Origin: Mycolicibacterium flavescens
Lineage (GTDB): Bacteria > Actinomycetota > Actinomycetes > Mycobacteriales > Mycobacteriaceae
Direction of reading: 5' to 3'
Assembly (NCBI GenBank): GCA_900637135.1
Contig: LR134353.1
Location: forward strand, 62,001 to 126,000
DNA: 64,000 nt
The stretch's first letter is position 1. Every line of letters starts with the position of its first letter. Below the pieces are notes generated by a model, which worked only from the letters and a program-made list of their open reading frames with translations, did no database searches and was not told the origin of the DNA. The translations under genes and the position numbers were made by a program. Below are positions 25,373-34,376 of this stretch, piece by piece.

Positions 25373-27043
25373 ATGGAGCAGCAGCAGGTGAGTTCCCTTC
25401 CCCCGCCGGAACCCGACCCCACTACACAGCCGTACCTCGCCCGCAGGCAGAACTGGACGAACCAGCTAGCCCGCCATGCGCTGATGCAGCCCGACGCCAC
25501 CGCCTTGCGCCACCTCGGCAAGACCACGACCTGGCGTGAGCTCGACGAGCGGGTGAACGGGCTGGCCGGCGCGTTGAGCCGCCGCGGGGTGAGCTTCGGC
25601 GACCGGGTGCTGATCCTGATGCTCAACCGCACCGAGTACGTCGAGGCGTTCCTCGCGGTCAACAAGCTCGGTGCGGTCGCGGTACCGGTCAACTTCCGCA
25701 TGACCCCGCCCGAGATCGCGTACCTGGTCAGTGACTGCCAAGCCACGGTCGTCATCACCGAGGCGGTCCTGGCCACCGTCGCCACCGCGGTCCGCGACAT
25801 CGACTCGACGCTGACCACCGTCATCGTGGCCGGCGGCGCCACCGAGAACGACGTGCTCGGCTACGACGACCTGATCACCGAGTCCGGTGAGCCGGCGACG
25901 GTCGTCGACATCCCCAACGACTCCCCTGCGCTGATCATGTACACCTCCGGCACTACGGGCCGGCCCAAAGGCGCGGTGCTCACCCACACCAACATCGCCG
26001 GCCAGGCGCTGACGTTCCTGTTCACCAACGGCGCCGACATCAACAACGACGTCGGGTTCATCGGCGTGCCCATGTTCCACATCGCCGGTATCGGCAACAT
26101 GATCCCCGGCCTGCTGCTGGGCCGGCCGACGGTCATCTATCCGCTGGGCGCCTTCAATCCGGATGAGCTGCTCGACGTCCTCGAAGCCGAGCAGGTGACC
26201 GGGATCTTCCTCGTGCCCGCGCAGTGGCAGGCGGTGTGCGCCGCGCAGAAGGCACGGCCGCGTCAGCTGCGGCTGCGGGTGTTGTCCTGGGGCGCCGCGC
26301 CGGCGTCGGACACCCTGCTGCGCCAGATGGCCGAGACCTTCCCCGGCACCCAGATCCTGGCCGCCTTCGGCCAGACGGAGATGTCGCCGGTGACCTGCAT
26401 GCTGTTGGGCGAGGACGCGATCCGCAAACTCGGATCGGTCGGCAAGGTGATCCCCACCGTCGCGGCGCGTGTGGTCGACGAGGACATGAACGATGTGCCG
26501 ATCGGTCAGGTCGGCGAGATCGTCTACCGCGCACCGACTCTCATGGCCGGCTACTGGAACAATCCCCAGGCCACCGCCGAAGCGTTTGCTGGCGGGTGGT
26601 TTCACTCCGGCGATCTCGTCCGCCAGGACGAGGAGGGCTACGTCTGGGTGGTCGACCGCAAGAAGGACATGATCATCTCCGGCGGAGAGAACATCTACTG
26701 CGCCGAAGTCGAGAACGCGCTCGCCGCCCACCCGGCGATCGCGGAGGTCGCCGTCATCGGGCGCCCGGACGAGAAATGGGGCGAGGTCCCCGTCGCGGTC
26801 GTCGCCCTCGGCGCGGCCGAGCAGACCGACCTTGACCTGCGCGAGCTCGACGCGTTCCTCGACGAACGGCTCGCCCGGTACAAGCATCCGAAGGCCGTCG
26901 AGGTCGTTGATGCGTTGCCGCGCAACCCCGCCGGCAAAGTCCTGAAAACCGAACTGCGCGCGCGGTTTGGGGCCGACAGGTGGGCTGACGCCGCTGAAAG
27001 TAGCTCTGAGGGAACGGTTTCTGCTGCGCCACAGCCGAATTAG
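25373..27043 (+). CDS. fadD5: Fatty-acyl-CoA ligase/synthetase FadD5
   Basis: A 556-aa ANL-superfamily acyl-CoA synthetase that activates fatty acids with ATP and CoA. Motifs: the P-loop YTSGTTGRPKGAVLTH, FGQTEMSPV (A5), the hinge WVVDRKKDMIISGGENIYC and the catalytic lysine near NPAGKVLKTEL. It heads the mce1 locus and would activate fatty acids imported by the Mce1 transporter, or recycle those from mycolates. I use ATG 25373, which gives the length known for FadD5 and leaves the operator dyad outside the gene; ATG 25331 is in frame but less likely. Confidence 0.92.
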   Translation: MEQQQVSSLPPPEPDPTTQPYLARRQNWTNQLARHALMQPDATALRHLGKTTTWRELDERVNGLAGALSRRGVSFGDRVLILMLNRTEYVEAFLAVNKLGAVAVPVNFRMTPPEIAYLVSDCQATVVITEAVLATVATAVRDIDSTLTTVIVAGGATENDVLGYDDLITESGEPATVVDIPNDSPALIMYTSGTTGRPKGAVLTHTNIAGQALTFLFTNGADINNDVGFIGVPMFHIAGIGNMIPGLLLGRPTVIYPLGAFNPDELLDVLEAEQVTGIFLVPAQWQAVCAAQKARPRQLRLRVLSWGAAPASDTLLRQMAETFPGTQILAAFGQTEMSPVTCMLLGEDAIRKLGSVGKVIPTVAARVVDEDMNDVPIGQVGEIVYRAPTLMAGYWNNPQATAEAFAGGWFHSGDLVRQDEEGYVWVVDRKKDMIISGGENIYCAEVENALAAHPAIAEVAVIGRPDEKWGEVPVAVVALGAAEQTDLDLRELDAFLDERLARYKHPKAVEVVDALPRNPAGKVLKTELRARFGADRWADAAESSSEGTVSAAPQPN

Positions 27044-27139
27044 AGAACGGAATCGGGTTTGCTAACGGTTACGGGCACAATCCGCCCGATGCCCTGCACG
27101 GCGGGAATCGCATCGGGTACATTCCTGTGGTCTGTCTTA

Positions 27140-27153
27140 CTACCGACTGGTAG
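27140..27153. promoter_or_regulatory. Dyad in the fadD5-yrbE1A intergenic region
   Basis: CTACC-GACT-GGTAG, perfect 5-bp arms, 103 bp before the yrbE1A start. The fadD5-yrbE1A gap (212 bp) is unusually long for this operon. In M. tuberculosis an internal promoter has been described in the equivalent gap; the dyad is a TetR/GntR-type operator candidate for such a promoter. Confidence 0.5.
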
Positions 27154-27255
27154 CGAGACGGGGATAACAACAATCAGGTCGGGGCAAGGAGGGGTCGTGC
27201 GACAGGGGCTGCCGGTGCACCGCGACAGTCGCCGTTGCGCCACGGGAGCACACTG

Positions 27256-28053
27256 GTGACGGCGTCGACCGGCGTTGTCGGTTACGTACGCGATCAGGTC
27301 AGACCCGGCCTGGAGGCGGTCGGCGGCTTCGTGCGCATGTGCGTTCTCGTCGGTAAGGCACTGCTCAAGCCGCCGTTCCAGTGGCGCGAGTTCATCCTGC
27401 AGAGCTGGTTTTTGATGCGGGTCGCGTTCCTGCCGACGCTGGCGGTCTCCATCCCGTTGACCGTGCTGCTGATCTTCACGCTCAACATCCTGTTGGCCGA
27501 GTTCGGCGCCGCCGACGTCTCCGGTGCGGGGGCGGCCATCGGCGCCGTCACGCAGCTCGGGCCACTGGTGACGGTGCTCGTGGTCGCCGGGGCGGGCTCG
27601 ACCGCCATCTGCGCAGACCTGGGAGCGCGCACCATCCGCGAGGAGATCGACGCGCTCGAGGTGCTTGGGATCGACCCGATCCACCGGCTGGTGGTGCCCC
27701 GCGTCGTCGCCTCCACCTTCGTCGCCTTGTTGCTCAACGGCGCGGTGATCACGGTCGGCCTGGTCGGTGGCTTCATCTTCGGCGTCTACCTGCAAAACGT
27801 CTCGGCGGGCGCGTACGTCTCGACGCTGACCCTGATCACCGGACTGCCCGAGGTCCTCATCTCGATCATCAAGGCCATGACGTTCGGTCTGATCGCCGGC
27901 CTGGTTGGCTGTTATCGCGGCCTGACGGTCGCCGGTGGCGCGAAGGGCGTCGGCACCGCGGTCAACGAGACCCTGGTGCTCTGCGTCATCGCGCTGTTCG
28001 CGGTCAACGTGGTCCTGACCACGATCGGTGTTCGGTTCGGAACAGGGAGCTGA
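27256..28053 (+). CDS. yrbE1A: MlaE/YrbE-family permease subunit YrbE1A
   Basis: A 265-aa inner-membrane permease, one of two that form the transmembrane core of the Mce1 lipid importer together with the MceG/Mkl ATPase (encoded elsewhere). It has about five to six membrane helices and the cytoplasmic EQ-loop-like coupling segment ARTIREEIDALEVLGIDPI. The GTG start at 27256 gives exactly the length of the M. tuberculosis protein and has GGGAG upstream. YrbE1B begins one base after its stop codon. Confidence 0.95.
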   Translation: MTASTGVVGYVRDQVRPGLEAVGGFVRMCVLVGKALLKPPFQWREFILQSWFLMRVAFLPTLAVSIPLTVLLIFTLNILLAEFGAADVSGAGAAIGAVTQLGPLVTVLVVAGAGSTAICADLGARTIREEIDALEVLGIDPIHRLVVPRVVASTFVALLLNGAVITVGLVGGFIFGVYLQNVSAGAYVSTLTLITGLPEVLISIIKAMTFGLIAGLVGCYRGLTVAGGAKGVGTAVNETLVLCVIALFAVNVVLTTIGVRFGTGS

Positions 28054-28054
28054 C

Positions 28055-28924
28055 GTGTCGACGACAACGGTCCTGCGTTCTCGGTTTCCGCGGGGGTTCA
28101 GCCGTGCCCAAAGCGTCGCCGGCGCACCGGCGCGGTTCCTCGACAGCGTCGGGCACGTCGCGTGGTTCATCATCACCGCGGTCGGGTCGATCGGCCACGC
28201 ACTGCGTTACTACCGCAAGGAGACGCTGCGCCTGATCGCCGAAATCGGCATGGGCACGGGCGCGATGGCCGTGATCGGCGGCACGGTCGCGATCGTCGGC
28301 TTCGTGACACTGTCGGGTTCGTCGCTGGTCGCGATCCAGGGCTTCGCCTCACTGGGCAACATCGGTGTCGAGGCGTTCACCGGCTTCTTCGCCGCATTGA
28401 TCAACGTGCGCATCGCCGCTCCGGTCGTCGCGGGTCAGGCGCTGGCCGCCACGGTCGGCGCGGGCGCGACCGCCGAGCTGGGCGCGATGCGCATCAGCGA
28501 GGAGATCGACGCGCTCGAGGTGATGGGCATCAAGTCGATCTCGTATCTGGTGTCGACGCGGATCATGGCCGGCTTCATCGTGATCATCCCGCTGTACGCG
28601 ATGGCGATCATCATGAGCTTCTTGTCCGCTCAGGTGACCACTACGATCTTCTACGGCCAGTCGATCGGCACCTACGAGCACTACTTCCGAACGTTCCTGC
28701 GTCCCGACGACGTCTTCTGGTCGTTCATCCAGGCAGTGATCATCTCGGTGATCGTGATGCTCAACCACTGCTACTACGGCTACTTCGCCAGCGGCGGCCC
28801 GGTGGGCGTCGGCGAGGCCGTCGGTCGCTCGATGCGCGCATCGCTGGTGGCGATCGTCTGTGTGGTCCTGTTCGCCTCGTTGGCGCTCTACGGCGTCGAC
28901 CCGAACTTCAACCTGACGGTGTAG
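28055..28924 (+). CDS. yrbE1B: MlaE/YrbE-family permease subunit YrbE1B
   Basis: A 289-aa permease, partner of YrbE1A. It contains the coupling segment AMRISEEIDALEVMGIKSI and the highly conserved helices GTVAIVGFVTLSGSSLVAI and FTGFFAALINVRIAAPVV. The C-terminus is YGVDPNFNLTV as in other mycobacteria. GTG 28055 is one base past the yrbE1A stop. Together they hand substrate from the periplasmic Mce needle to the cytoplasm, driven by ATP hydrolysis in MceG. Confidence 0.95.
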   Translation: MSTTTVLRSRFPRGFSRAQSVAGAPARFLDSVGHVAWFIITAVGSIGHALRYYRKETLRLIAEIGMGTGAMAVIGGTVAIVGFVTLSGSSLVAIQGFASLGNIGVEAFTGFFAALINVRIAAPVVAGQALAATVGAGATAELGAMRISEEIDALEVMGIKSISYLVSTRIMAGFIVIIPLYAMAIIMSFLSAQVTTTIFYGQSIGTYEHYFRTFLRPDDVFWSFIQAVIISVIVMLNHCYYGYFASGGPVGVGEAVGRSMRASLVAIVCVVLFASLALYGVDPNFNLTV

Positions 28925-28928
28925 CGCC

Positions 28929-30140
28929 ATGACCGCCCCCCTCAACAACCCCCGCACCCCGCCCTACAAGCTGGCCGGTCTGGTGCTGAGCCTGCTGGCA
29001 GTCGTCGGGCTGGTGCTGGTGTACATGCAGTTCCGCGGCGACTTCCTGCCGCGCGAACAGCTGACGATCATCTCCGCGCGGTCGGGCCTGTCCATGGATC
29101 CCGGCGCCAAGGTCACCTTCAACGGCGTCGAGATCGGCCGAGTGGCCGATGTCCAAGCCGTCAACGTCGGCGATGAGCCGAAGGCCAAGATCCTGCTCGA
29201 CGTAGACCCGAAATACCTCGAGTTGATCCCGAAGAACGTCGACGCCAGCATCGATGCGACCACCGTGTTCGGCAACAAGTACATCAACTTCTCGTCGCCG
29301 GAAAACCCGACATCGCAACGCATCACGTCGTCGGACGTGATCGACGTGACCACCGTGACGACGGAGTTCAACACCTTGTTCGAAACGGTCGTGTCGCTCT
29401 CTGAGCAGGTCGACCCGATCAAGTTGAACCAGACTCTGAGCGCGACGGCGGAGGCGCTCGACGGGCTGGGCGATCGCTTCGGCCAGTCGATCATCAACGG
29501 CAACGAGATCCTCACCGACGTCAACGCCAGGATGCCCGAGCTCGCGCGGGACAACCGGCTGCTGGCCGACCTCGGCGAGGTGTACGCCGACGCGGCGCCC
29601 GACCTGTTCGACGGGTTGGAGAACGCGGTCACCACCGCTCGCACGCTCAACGAGCAGCAGGGCAACATCGACCAGGCATTGATGGCCGCCGTCGGGTTCG
29701 GCAATACTGGCGGCGACGTCTTCGAGCGCGGGGGCCCATACCTGCTGCGAGGCGCCGAGGACCTCGTCATCACCTCCGAGCTGCTCGACGAGTACAGCCC
29801 CGCGCTGTACTGCATGATCCGCAACTACCACGACGCCGAGCCCAAGGTCGCGGCGTCGCTCGGCGGCAATGGTTACTCGCTGAGGACGCTGTCGGAGTTG
29901 ATGGGCGCCGGCAACCCGTGGGTGTACCCGGACAACCTGCCCCGCGTGAACGCCAAGGGCGGTCCGGAAGGCCGGCCCGGCTGCTGGCAGCCGATCACGC
30001 GTGATCTGTGGCCGGCGCCGTACCTGGTCATGGACACCGGTGCGTCGATCGCGCCGTACAACCACTTCGAGTTGGGCCAACCGCTCCTGATCGAGTACGT
30101 CTGGGGTCGCCAAATCGGGGAGAACACGATCAACCCATGA
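28929..30140 (+). CDS. mce1A: Mce-family protein Mce1A
   Basis: A 403-aa substrate-binding subunit: N-terminal membrane anchor (LAGLVLSLLAVVGLVLVYMQF), MCE/MlaD beta-barrel domain at about residues 37-115 (SMDPGAKVTFNGVEIGRV), long helical needle region (about 140-270) and a conserved C-terminal domain (RPGCWQPITRDLWPAPYLV). It is one of six Mce1 subunits forming a hexameric tunnel for fatty acids. Compared with the 454-aa M. tuberculosis protein as I recall it, a hydrophobic Ala/Gly segment of about 50 residues before YPDNLPRVN is absent (DNA 29875-29940). Confidence 0.95.
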   Translation: MTAPLNNPRTPPYKLAGLVLSLLAVVGLVLVYMQFRGDFLPREQLTIISARSGLSMDPGAKVTFNGVEIGRVADVQAVNVGDEPKAKILLDVDPKYLELIPKNVDASIDATTVFGNKYINFSSPENPTSQRITSSDVIDVTTVTTEFNTLFETVVSLSEQVDPIKLNQTLSATAEALDGLGDRFGQSIINGNEILTDVNARMPELARDNRLLADLGEVYADAAPDLFDGLENAVTTARTLNEQQGNIDQALMAAVGFGNTGGDVFERGGPYLLRGAEDLVITSELLDEYSPALYCMIRNYHDAEPKVAASLGGNGYSLRTLSELMGAGNPWVYPDNLPRVNAKGGPEGRPGCWQPITRDLWPAPYLVMDTGASIAPYNHFELGQPLLIEYVWGRQIGENTINP

Positions 30141-31168
30141 AAATCACCGGTACCGCCATCAAGCTCGGCGCCTTCTCACTGGTGCTGCTGCTGTTCACCG
30201 CGATCATCGTGGTGGTGTTCGGCCAGGTGCGCTTCGACCGCACCACCGGCTACACCGCGATCTTCTCGAGCGCCAGCGGCCTTCGCTCCGGACAGTTCGT
30301 CCGCGCTTCGGGTGTAGAGGTCGGCAAGGTGTCGAAGGTCGAGCTGACCAACGGCGGTACCCAGGCCAAGGTCGAGTTCGACGTCGACCGGTCGCTGCCC
30401 TTGTTCGAGGGCACCACCGCCTCGGTGCGCTATCTGAACCTGATCGGCGACCGGTACCTGGAACTCAAGCGCGGCGACAGTGACAAGCGGATGCCCGCCG
30501 GCGCCACCATCCCGATCGAGCGCACCCATCCCGCGCTGGATCTCGACGCGCTGATCGGCGGGTTCCGGCCGGTGTTCCGGGCGCTGGATCCCGAGAAGGT
30601 CAACGAGATCGCCCATTCGATCATCACCGTCTTCCAGGGTCAGGGCGGCACCATCAACGACATCCTCGACCAGACGGCCTCGCTGACCTCGGCGCTGGCC
30701 GACCGTGACCAGGCCATCGGCGAGGTCATCAGGAACCTCAACACCGTGCTGGACACCACCGTCAGGCACCAGTCGGAGTTGGACCAGACCGTGCAGGACT
30801 TCGAAAAGCTGATCACCGGCTTGAAGAACCGCGCGGATCCGGTCGCCAGCTCGGTGGCCGACATCAGCGACGCGGCGGGAACCGTCGCCGATCTGCTCGC
30901 CGACAACCGGCCGCTGCTGCAGAGCACCGTCGGTCACCTCGAGGCCGTGCAGCAGCCGCTGGTGGACCAGAGGGAGCAGTTGAACGACATCCTCACCAGG
31001 CTGCCGACGGCGTTCAAGATCATCGGGCGCGCCGGCGGCATCTACGGCGACTTCTTCAACTTCTACGCCTGCGACATCTCGCTTCGCCTCAACGGGCTCC
31101 AGCCGGGTGGCCCCGTCCGGACTGTCAAACTGTTCAGCCAGCCGTCGGGTAGGTGCACGCCGCAATGA
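30137..31168 (+). CDS. mce1B: Mce-family protein Mce1B
   Basis: A 343-aa Mce1 subunit with an N-terminal membrane segment (LGAFSLVLLLFTAIIVVVFGQ), an MCE domain (residues about 35-115, ASGVEVGKVSKVEL) and a long coiled helical region ending in IIGRAGGIYGDFFNFYACDISL. It lacks the proline-rich tail seen in Mce1C and D. Its ATG overlaps the mce1A stop (ATGA). Two conserved cysteines in the C-terminal domain are present. Confidence 0.95.
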   Translation: MKITGTAIKLGAFSLVLLLFTAIIVVVFGQVRFDRTTGYTAIFSSASGLRSGQFVRASGVEVGKVSKVELTNGGTQAKVEFDVDRSLPLFEGTTASVRYLNLIGDRYLELKRGDSDKRMPAGATIPIERTHPALDLDALIGGFRPVFRALDPEKVNEIAHSIITVFQGQGGTINDILDQTASLTSALADRDQAIGEVIRNLNTVLDTTVRHQSELDQTVQDFEKLITGLKNRADPVASSVADISDAAGTVADLLADNRPLLQSTVGHLEAVQQPLVDQREQLNDILTRLPTAFKIIGRAGGIYGDFFNFYACDISLRLNGLQPGGPVRTVKLFSQPSGRCTPQ

Positions 31169-32733
31169 GGACGCTCGAAGGGTCGAACCGGGTCCGTGGT
31201 GGCCTGATGGGCATCATCATCCTGATCATCGTGATCGGGGTGGGGCAGAGCTTCGCCAGCGTGCCCATGCTGTTCGCGACACCCACCTATTACGCGGAGT
31301 TCTCCGACACCGGCGGCATCACCAAGGGCGACAAGGTGCGCATCGCGGGCGTCGACGTCGGCCTCGTGCGCGACATGGAGATCGCGGGCGACAGGGTCAG
31401 GATCGGCTTCTCGCTCGACGGCACGCAGATCGGCACGGCCAGCCGCGCCGCGATCCGCACCGACACCATCCTCGGCCGCCGCAACATCGAGATCGAGCCG
31501 CGCGGATCCGATCCGCTGCGTGCCAACGGCGTGCTTCCGCTCGGCCAGACCACGACGCCGTATCAGATTTACGACGCGTTCTTCGACGTCACCAAGGCTG
31601 CTTCCGATTGGGACACCCAGACGGTGCGCGAATCGCTGAACGTGCTCTCGGAGACCATCGACCAGACCTATCCGCACCTGAGCGCCGCGCTCGACGGGGT
31701 GGCCCGCTTCTCCGACACCATCGGCAAGCGCGATGAGGACATCAAGAAGCTGCTGGCCAACGCCAACAAGATCGCAGGCATTCTCGGTAGCCGCAGCGAA
31801 CAGATCAACCGTCTGCTGGTCAACGCCCAGACGCTGCTCGGCGCCATCAACGAGCGCCAGTACGCGGTCAGCATGCTGCTCGAGCGGGTCGGTGCGTTCT
31901 CCGAACAGGTCAAGGGCTTCATCGACGACAACCCGAACCTCAACAGGGTGCTCGAACAGTTGCGCGTCGTCAGCGACGTGTTGAAGGAGCGCCGATTCGA
32001 CCTGATGGACACGCTCGTCACCACCGCCAGCTTCGTGGCGTCGCTGGGTGAAGCGGTCGCATCGGGTCCGTACTTCAAGGTGATGCTCGTCAACCTGCTC
32101 CCGGGCCAGATCCTGCAGCCGTTCGTGGACGCCGCCTTCAAGAAGCGCGGGATCGACCCGGAGAAGTTCTGGCGCGATGCGGGCCTGCCCGCGTGGCGGT
32201 TCCCGGACCCGAACGCGCAGGGCTTCGAGAACGGCGCCCCGCCGCCGGGACCCGCCGTGCTCGAGGGCACCCCGGAGAACCCGGGACCCGGTGTGCTGAA
32301 GGGATCGCCTTGTTCGTATACGCCACCGGCCGACGGTCTTCCGCGGCCCGGCGACCCACTGCCGTGTGCGGACCTTTCCGTGGGTCCGTTCGGTGGACCC
32401 GTATACGGTCCGCCCAACGTGGCGACCTCGGATCCGAACGTGCACGGTCCGCAGCCGTCGCCGGGTGTGCCCGCCGCGGCCATCCCGGGCCAGATCCCGC
32501 CGAACGTGCCCGGTGCGCACGGCCAGCTTCCGCCCGCACCGCCGGGTGCCCGCACCGTGCCCGTCGGCCCGATGCCCCCGCAACCGCCGGACTTCACCCC
32601 CGGTATCGCCCCGCTGCCACCGGCGCTGCCCGCGCCTGCGGTGCCGGGACCAGGACAACAGCTGGCACCCGCGGGCCAGCCGCCGCTTCCAGGGAATCCA
32701 CCGTTCCTTCCGCCGGGATCGCAGCAGGGTTAG
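31165..32733 (+). CDS. mce1C: Mce-family protein Mce1C
   Basis: A 522-aa Mce1 subunit: N-terminal anchor (GLMGIIILIIVIGVGQSF), MCE domain (KGDKVRIAGVDVGLVRDM), helical needle region to about residue 330, then a proline/glycine-rich tail of about 170 residues (from GAPPPGPAVLEGTPENPGPG on). The tail probably extends into the cell envelope. ATG 31165 overlaps the mce1B stop by 4 bp. Confidence 0.95.
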   Translation: MRTLEGSNRVRGGLMGIIILIIVIGVGQSFASVPMLFATPTYYAEFSDTGGITKGDKVRIAGVDVGLVRDMEIAGDRVRIGFSLDGTQIGTASRAAIRTDTILGRRNIEIEPRGSDPLRANGVLPLGQTTTPYQIYDAFFDVTKAASDWDTQTVRESLNVLSETIDQTYPHLSAALDGVARFSDTIGKRDEDIKKLLANANKIAGILGSRSEQINRLLVNAQTLLGAINERQYAVSMLLERVGAFSEQVKGFIDDNPNLNRVLEQLRVVSDVLKERRFDLMDTLVTTASFVASLGEAVASGPYFKVMLVNLLPGQILQPFVDAAFKKRGIDPEKFWRDAGLPAWRFPDPNAQGFENGAPPPGPAVLEGTPENPGPGVLKGSPCSYTPPADGLPRPGDPLPCADLSVGPFGGPVYGPPNVATSDPNVHGPQPSPGVPAAAIPGQIPPNVPGAHGQLPPAPPGARTVPVGPMPPQPPDFTPGIAPLPPALPAPAVPGPGQQLAPAGQPPLPGNPPFLPPGSQQG

Positions 32734-32744
32734 GGGGTTAGCAG

Positions 32745-34376
32745 ATGTCGACGATCTTCAACGTCCGAAACCTGAAGCTGCCCGCGGTTTCCCGCGCGAC
32801 CGTCATCATCGGCGCGTTGATCGTGGTGCTGGCGCTGGTGGCCGCCTTCGTCGGTTACAACCTGTACAAGAAGCTGACGACCAACGCCGTCACCGCCTAC
32901 TTCAGCGACACCCTTGCGCTGTATCCCGGCGACAAGGTGACGATCATGGGTGTGCAGGTCGGGCAGATCGACTCGATCCAGCCCGCGGGCGACCGCATGA
33001 AGGTCACGTTCCATTACGAGAACAAGTTCAAGGTGCCCGCCAACGCGACCGCGTCGATCCTGAACCCGAGCCTGGTGGCGTCGCGCAACATCCAGTTGTC
33101 CCCGCCCTACACCGGCGGGCCGGTGCTGGAGGACGGGGCGACCATCCCGATCGACCGCACCCAGGTGCCGGTCGAGTACGACGAACTGCGCGACTCGATC
33201 AACCGCATCCTGACCGATCTGGGTCCGACACCGGAACAACCGAAGGGTCCGTTCGGCGACATCATCGAGTCGGCCGCCGACGGCTTCGCCGGGAAGGGCA
33301 AGCAACTCAACGCGACGCTGAACAACCTCTCGGAGGCGTTGTTCGCGCTGAACGAGGGCCGCGACGACTTCTTCGGCGTCGTCAAGAGCCTGGCGCTGTT
33401 CGTCAATGCGCTGCACCAGAGCGATCAGCAGTTCGTCGCCCTGAACAACGACCTCGCCGAGTTCACGAACGCGTTCACCAACACCGACCGGGAGGTCGCC
33501 AACGCGCTGCAGGACCTCGACCAGCTGTTGACCACCACGCGGGCGTTCCTCGACGAGAACGCCGAGGTGCTGACCCATGACATCAACAACCTGGCCGACG
33601 TGACCAACGCGATCCTTCAGCCCGAGCCGCGCAACGGCCTGGAGACCGCGCTGCACGTGTTCCCCAACCTCGGGGCGAACCTGATGAACATCGTCTCCCC
33701 GGTCACCGGTGGTGTCATGGGCATCCCCGTCATCAACAACTTCGCCAACCCGCTGCAGTTCGTCTGCAGCTCGATCCAAGCGGGTAGCCGACTGGGGTAT
33801 CAGGAGTCGGCGGAGATGTGTGCGCAGTACCTGGCGCCGATCCTCGACGCGATCAAGTTCAACTTCCCGCCGTTCGGCGTGAACCAGTTCGCCTCGGCGA
33901 TGACGCTGCCCAAGCACATCGCGTACTCCGAGCCGCGGCTGCAGCCGCATCCGGGATACAAGGACACCACTGTCCCGGGCATCTGGTCGCGCGACACCTT
34001 GTTCTCGCACGGCAACCACGAACCGGGCTGGGTCGCCGCGCCGGGCATGCAGGGCGTCGACGTGCAACCCTTCACGGCCAACATGATGACCCCGGAGTGC
34101 CTCGCGGAACTGCTGGGCGGGCCCGATTGCGCGGTCCCGGGGGCGCCGCCGGCATTCGGCACCACCCGCGACGGCAACCTGCCCGGCCCGCCGAATGCGT
34201 TCGACCAGAACAACCCGCTGCCCCCACCGTGGTACCCGCAGCCCGGTCCGCCACCGCCGCCGGCGCCCGGTGTGATCCCGGGCGATCCGGGTGGGTCGCC
34301 ACTGGCAGGCCCCGCGCCTGCCCCCGCCGCCCCAGCGCCTGCGGGACCACCGCTACCAGCAGAGGCAGGTAGATGA
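32745..34376 (+). CDS. mce1D: Mce-family protein Mce1D
   Basis: A 543-aa Mce1 subunit with membrane anchor (VIIGALIVVLALVAAFVGYNL), MCE domain (YPGDKVTIMGVQVGQIDSI), helical region (NNLSEALFALNEGRDDFFG) and the longest proline tail of the cluster (residues about 470-540, PLPPPWYPQPGPPPPPAPG). It starts 11 nt after mce1C with GGGGG-rich leader, and its stop overlaps the mce1E start. Confidence 0.95.
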   Translation: MSTIFNVRNLKLPAVSRATVIIGALIVVLALVAAFVGYNLYKKLTTNAVTAYFSDTLALYPGDKVTIMGVQVGQIDSIQPAGDRMKVTFHYENKFKVPANATASILNPSLVASRNIQLSPPYTGGPVLEDGATIPIDRTQVPVEYDELRDSINRILTDLGPTPEQPKGPFGDIIESAADGFAGKGKQLNATLNNLSEALFALNEGRDDFFGVVKSLALFVNALHQSDQQFVALNNDLAEFTNAFTNTDREVANALQDLDQLLTTTRAFLDENAEVLTHDINNLADVTNAILQPEPRNGLETALHVFPNLGANLMNIVSPVTGGVMGIPVINNFANPLQFVCSSIQAGSRLGYQESAEMCAQYLAPILDAIKFNFPPFGVNQFASAMTLPKHIAYSEPRLQPHPGYKDTTVPGIWSRDTLFSHGNHEPGWVAAPGMQGVDVQPFTANMMTPECLAELLGGPDCAVPGAPPAFGTTRDGNLPGPPNAFDQNNPLPPPWYPQPGPPPPPAPGVIPGDPGGSPLAGPAPAPAAPAPAGPPLPAEAGR

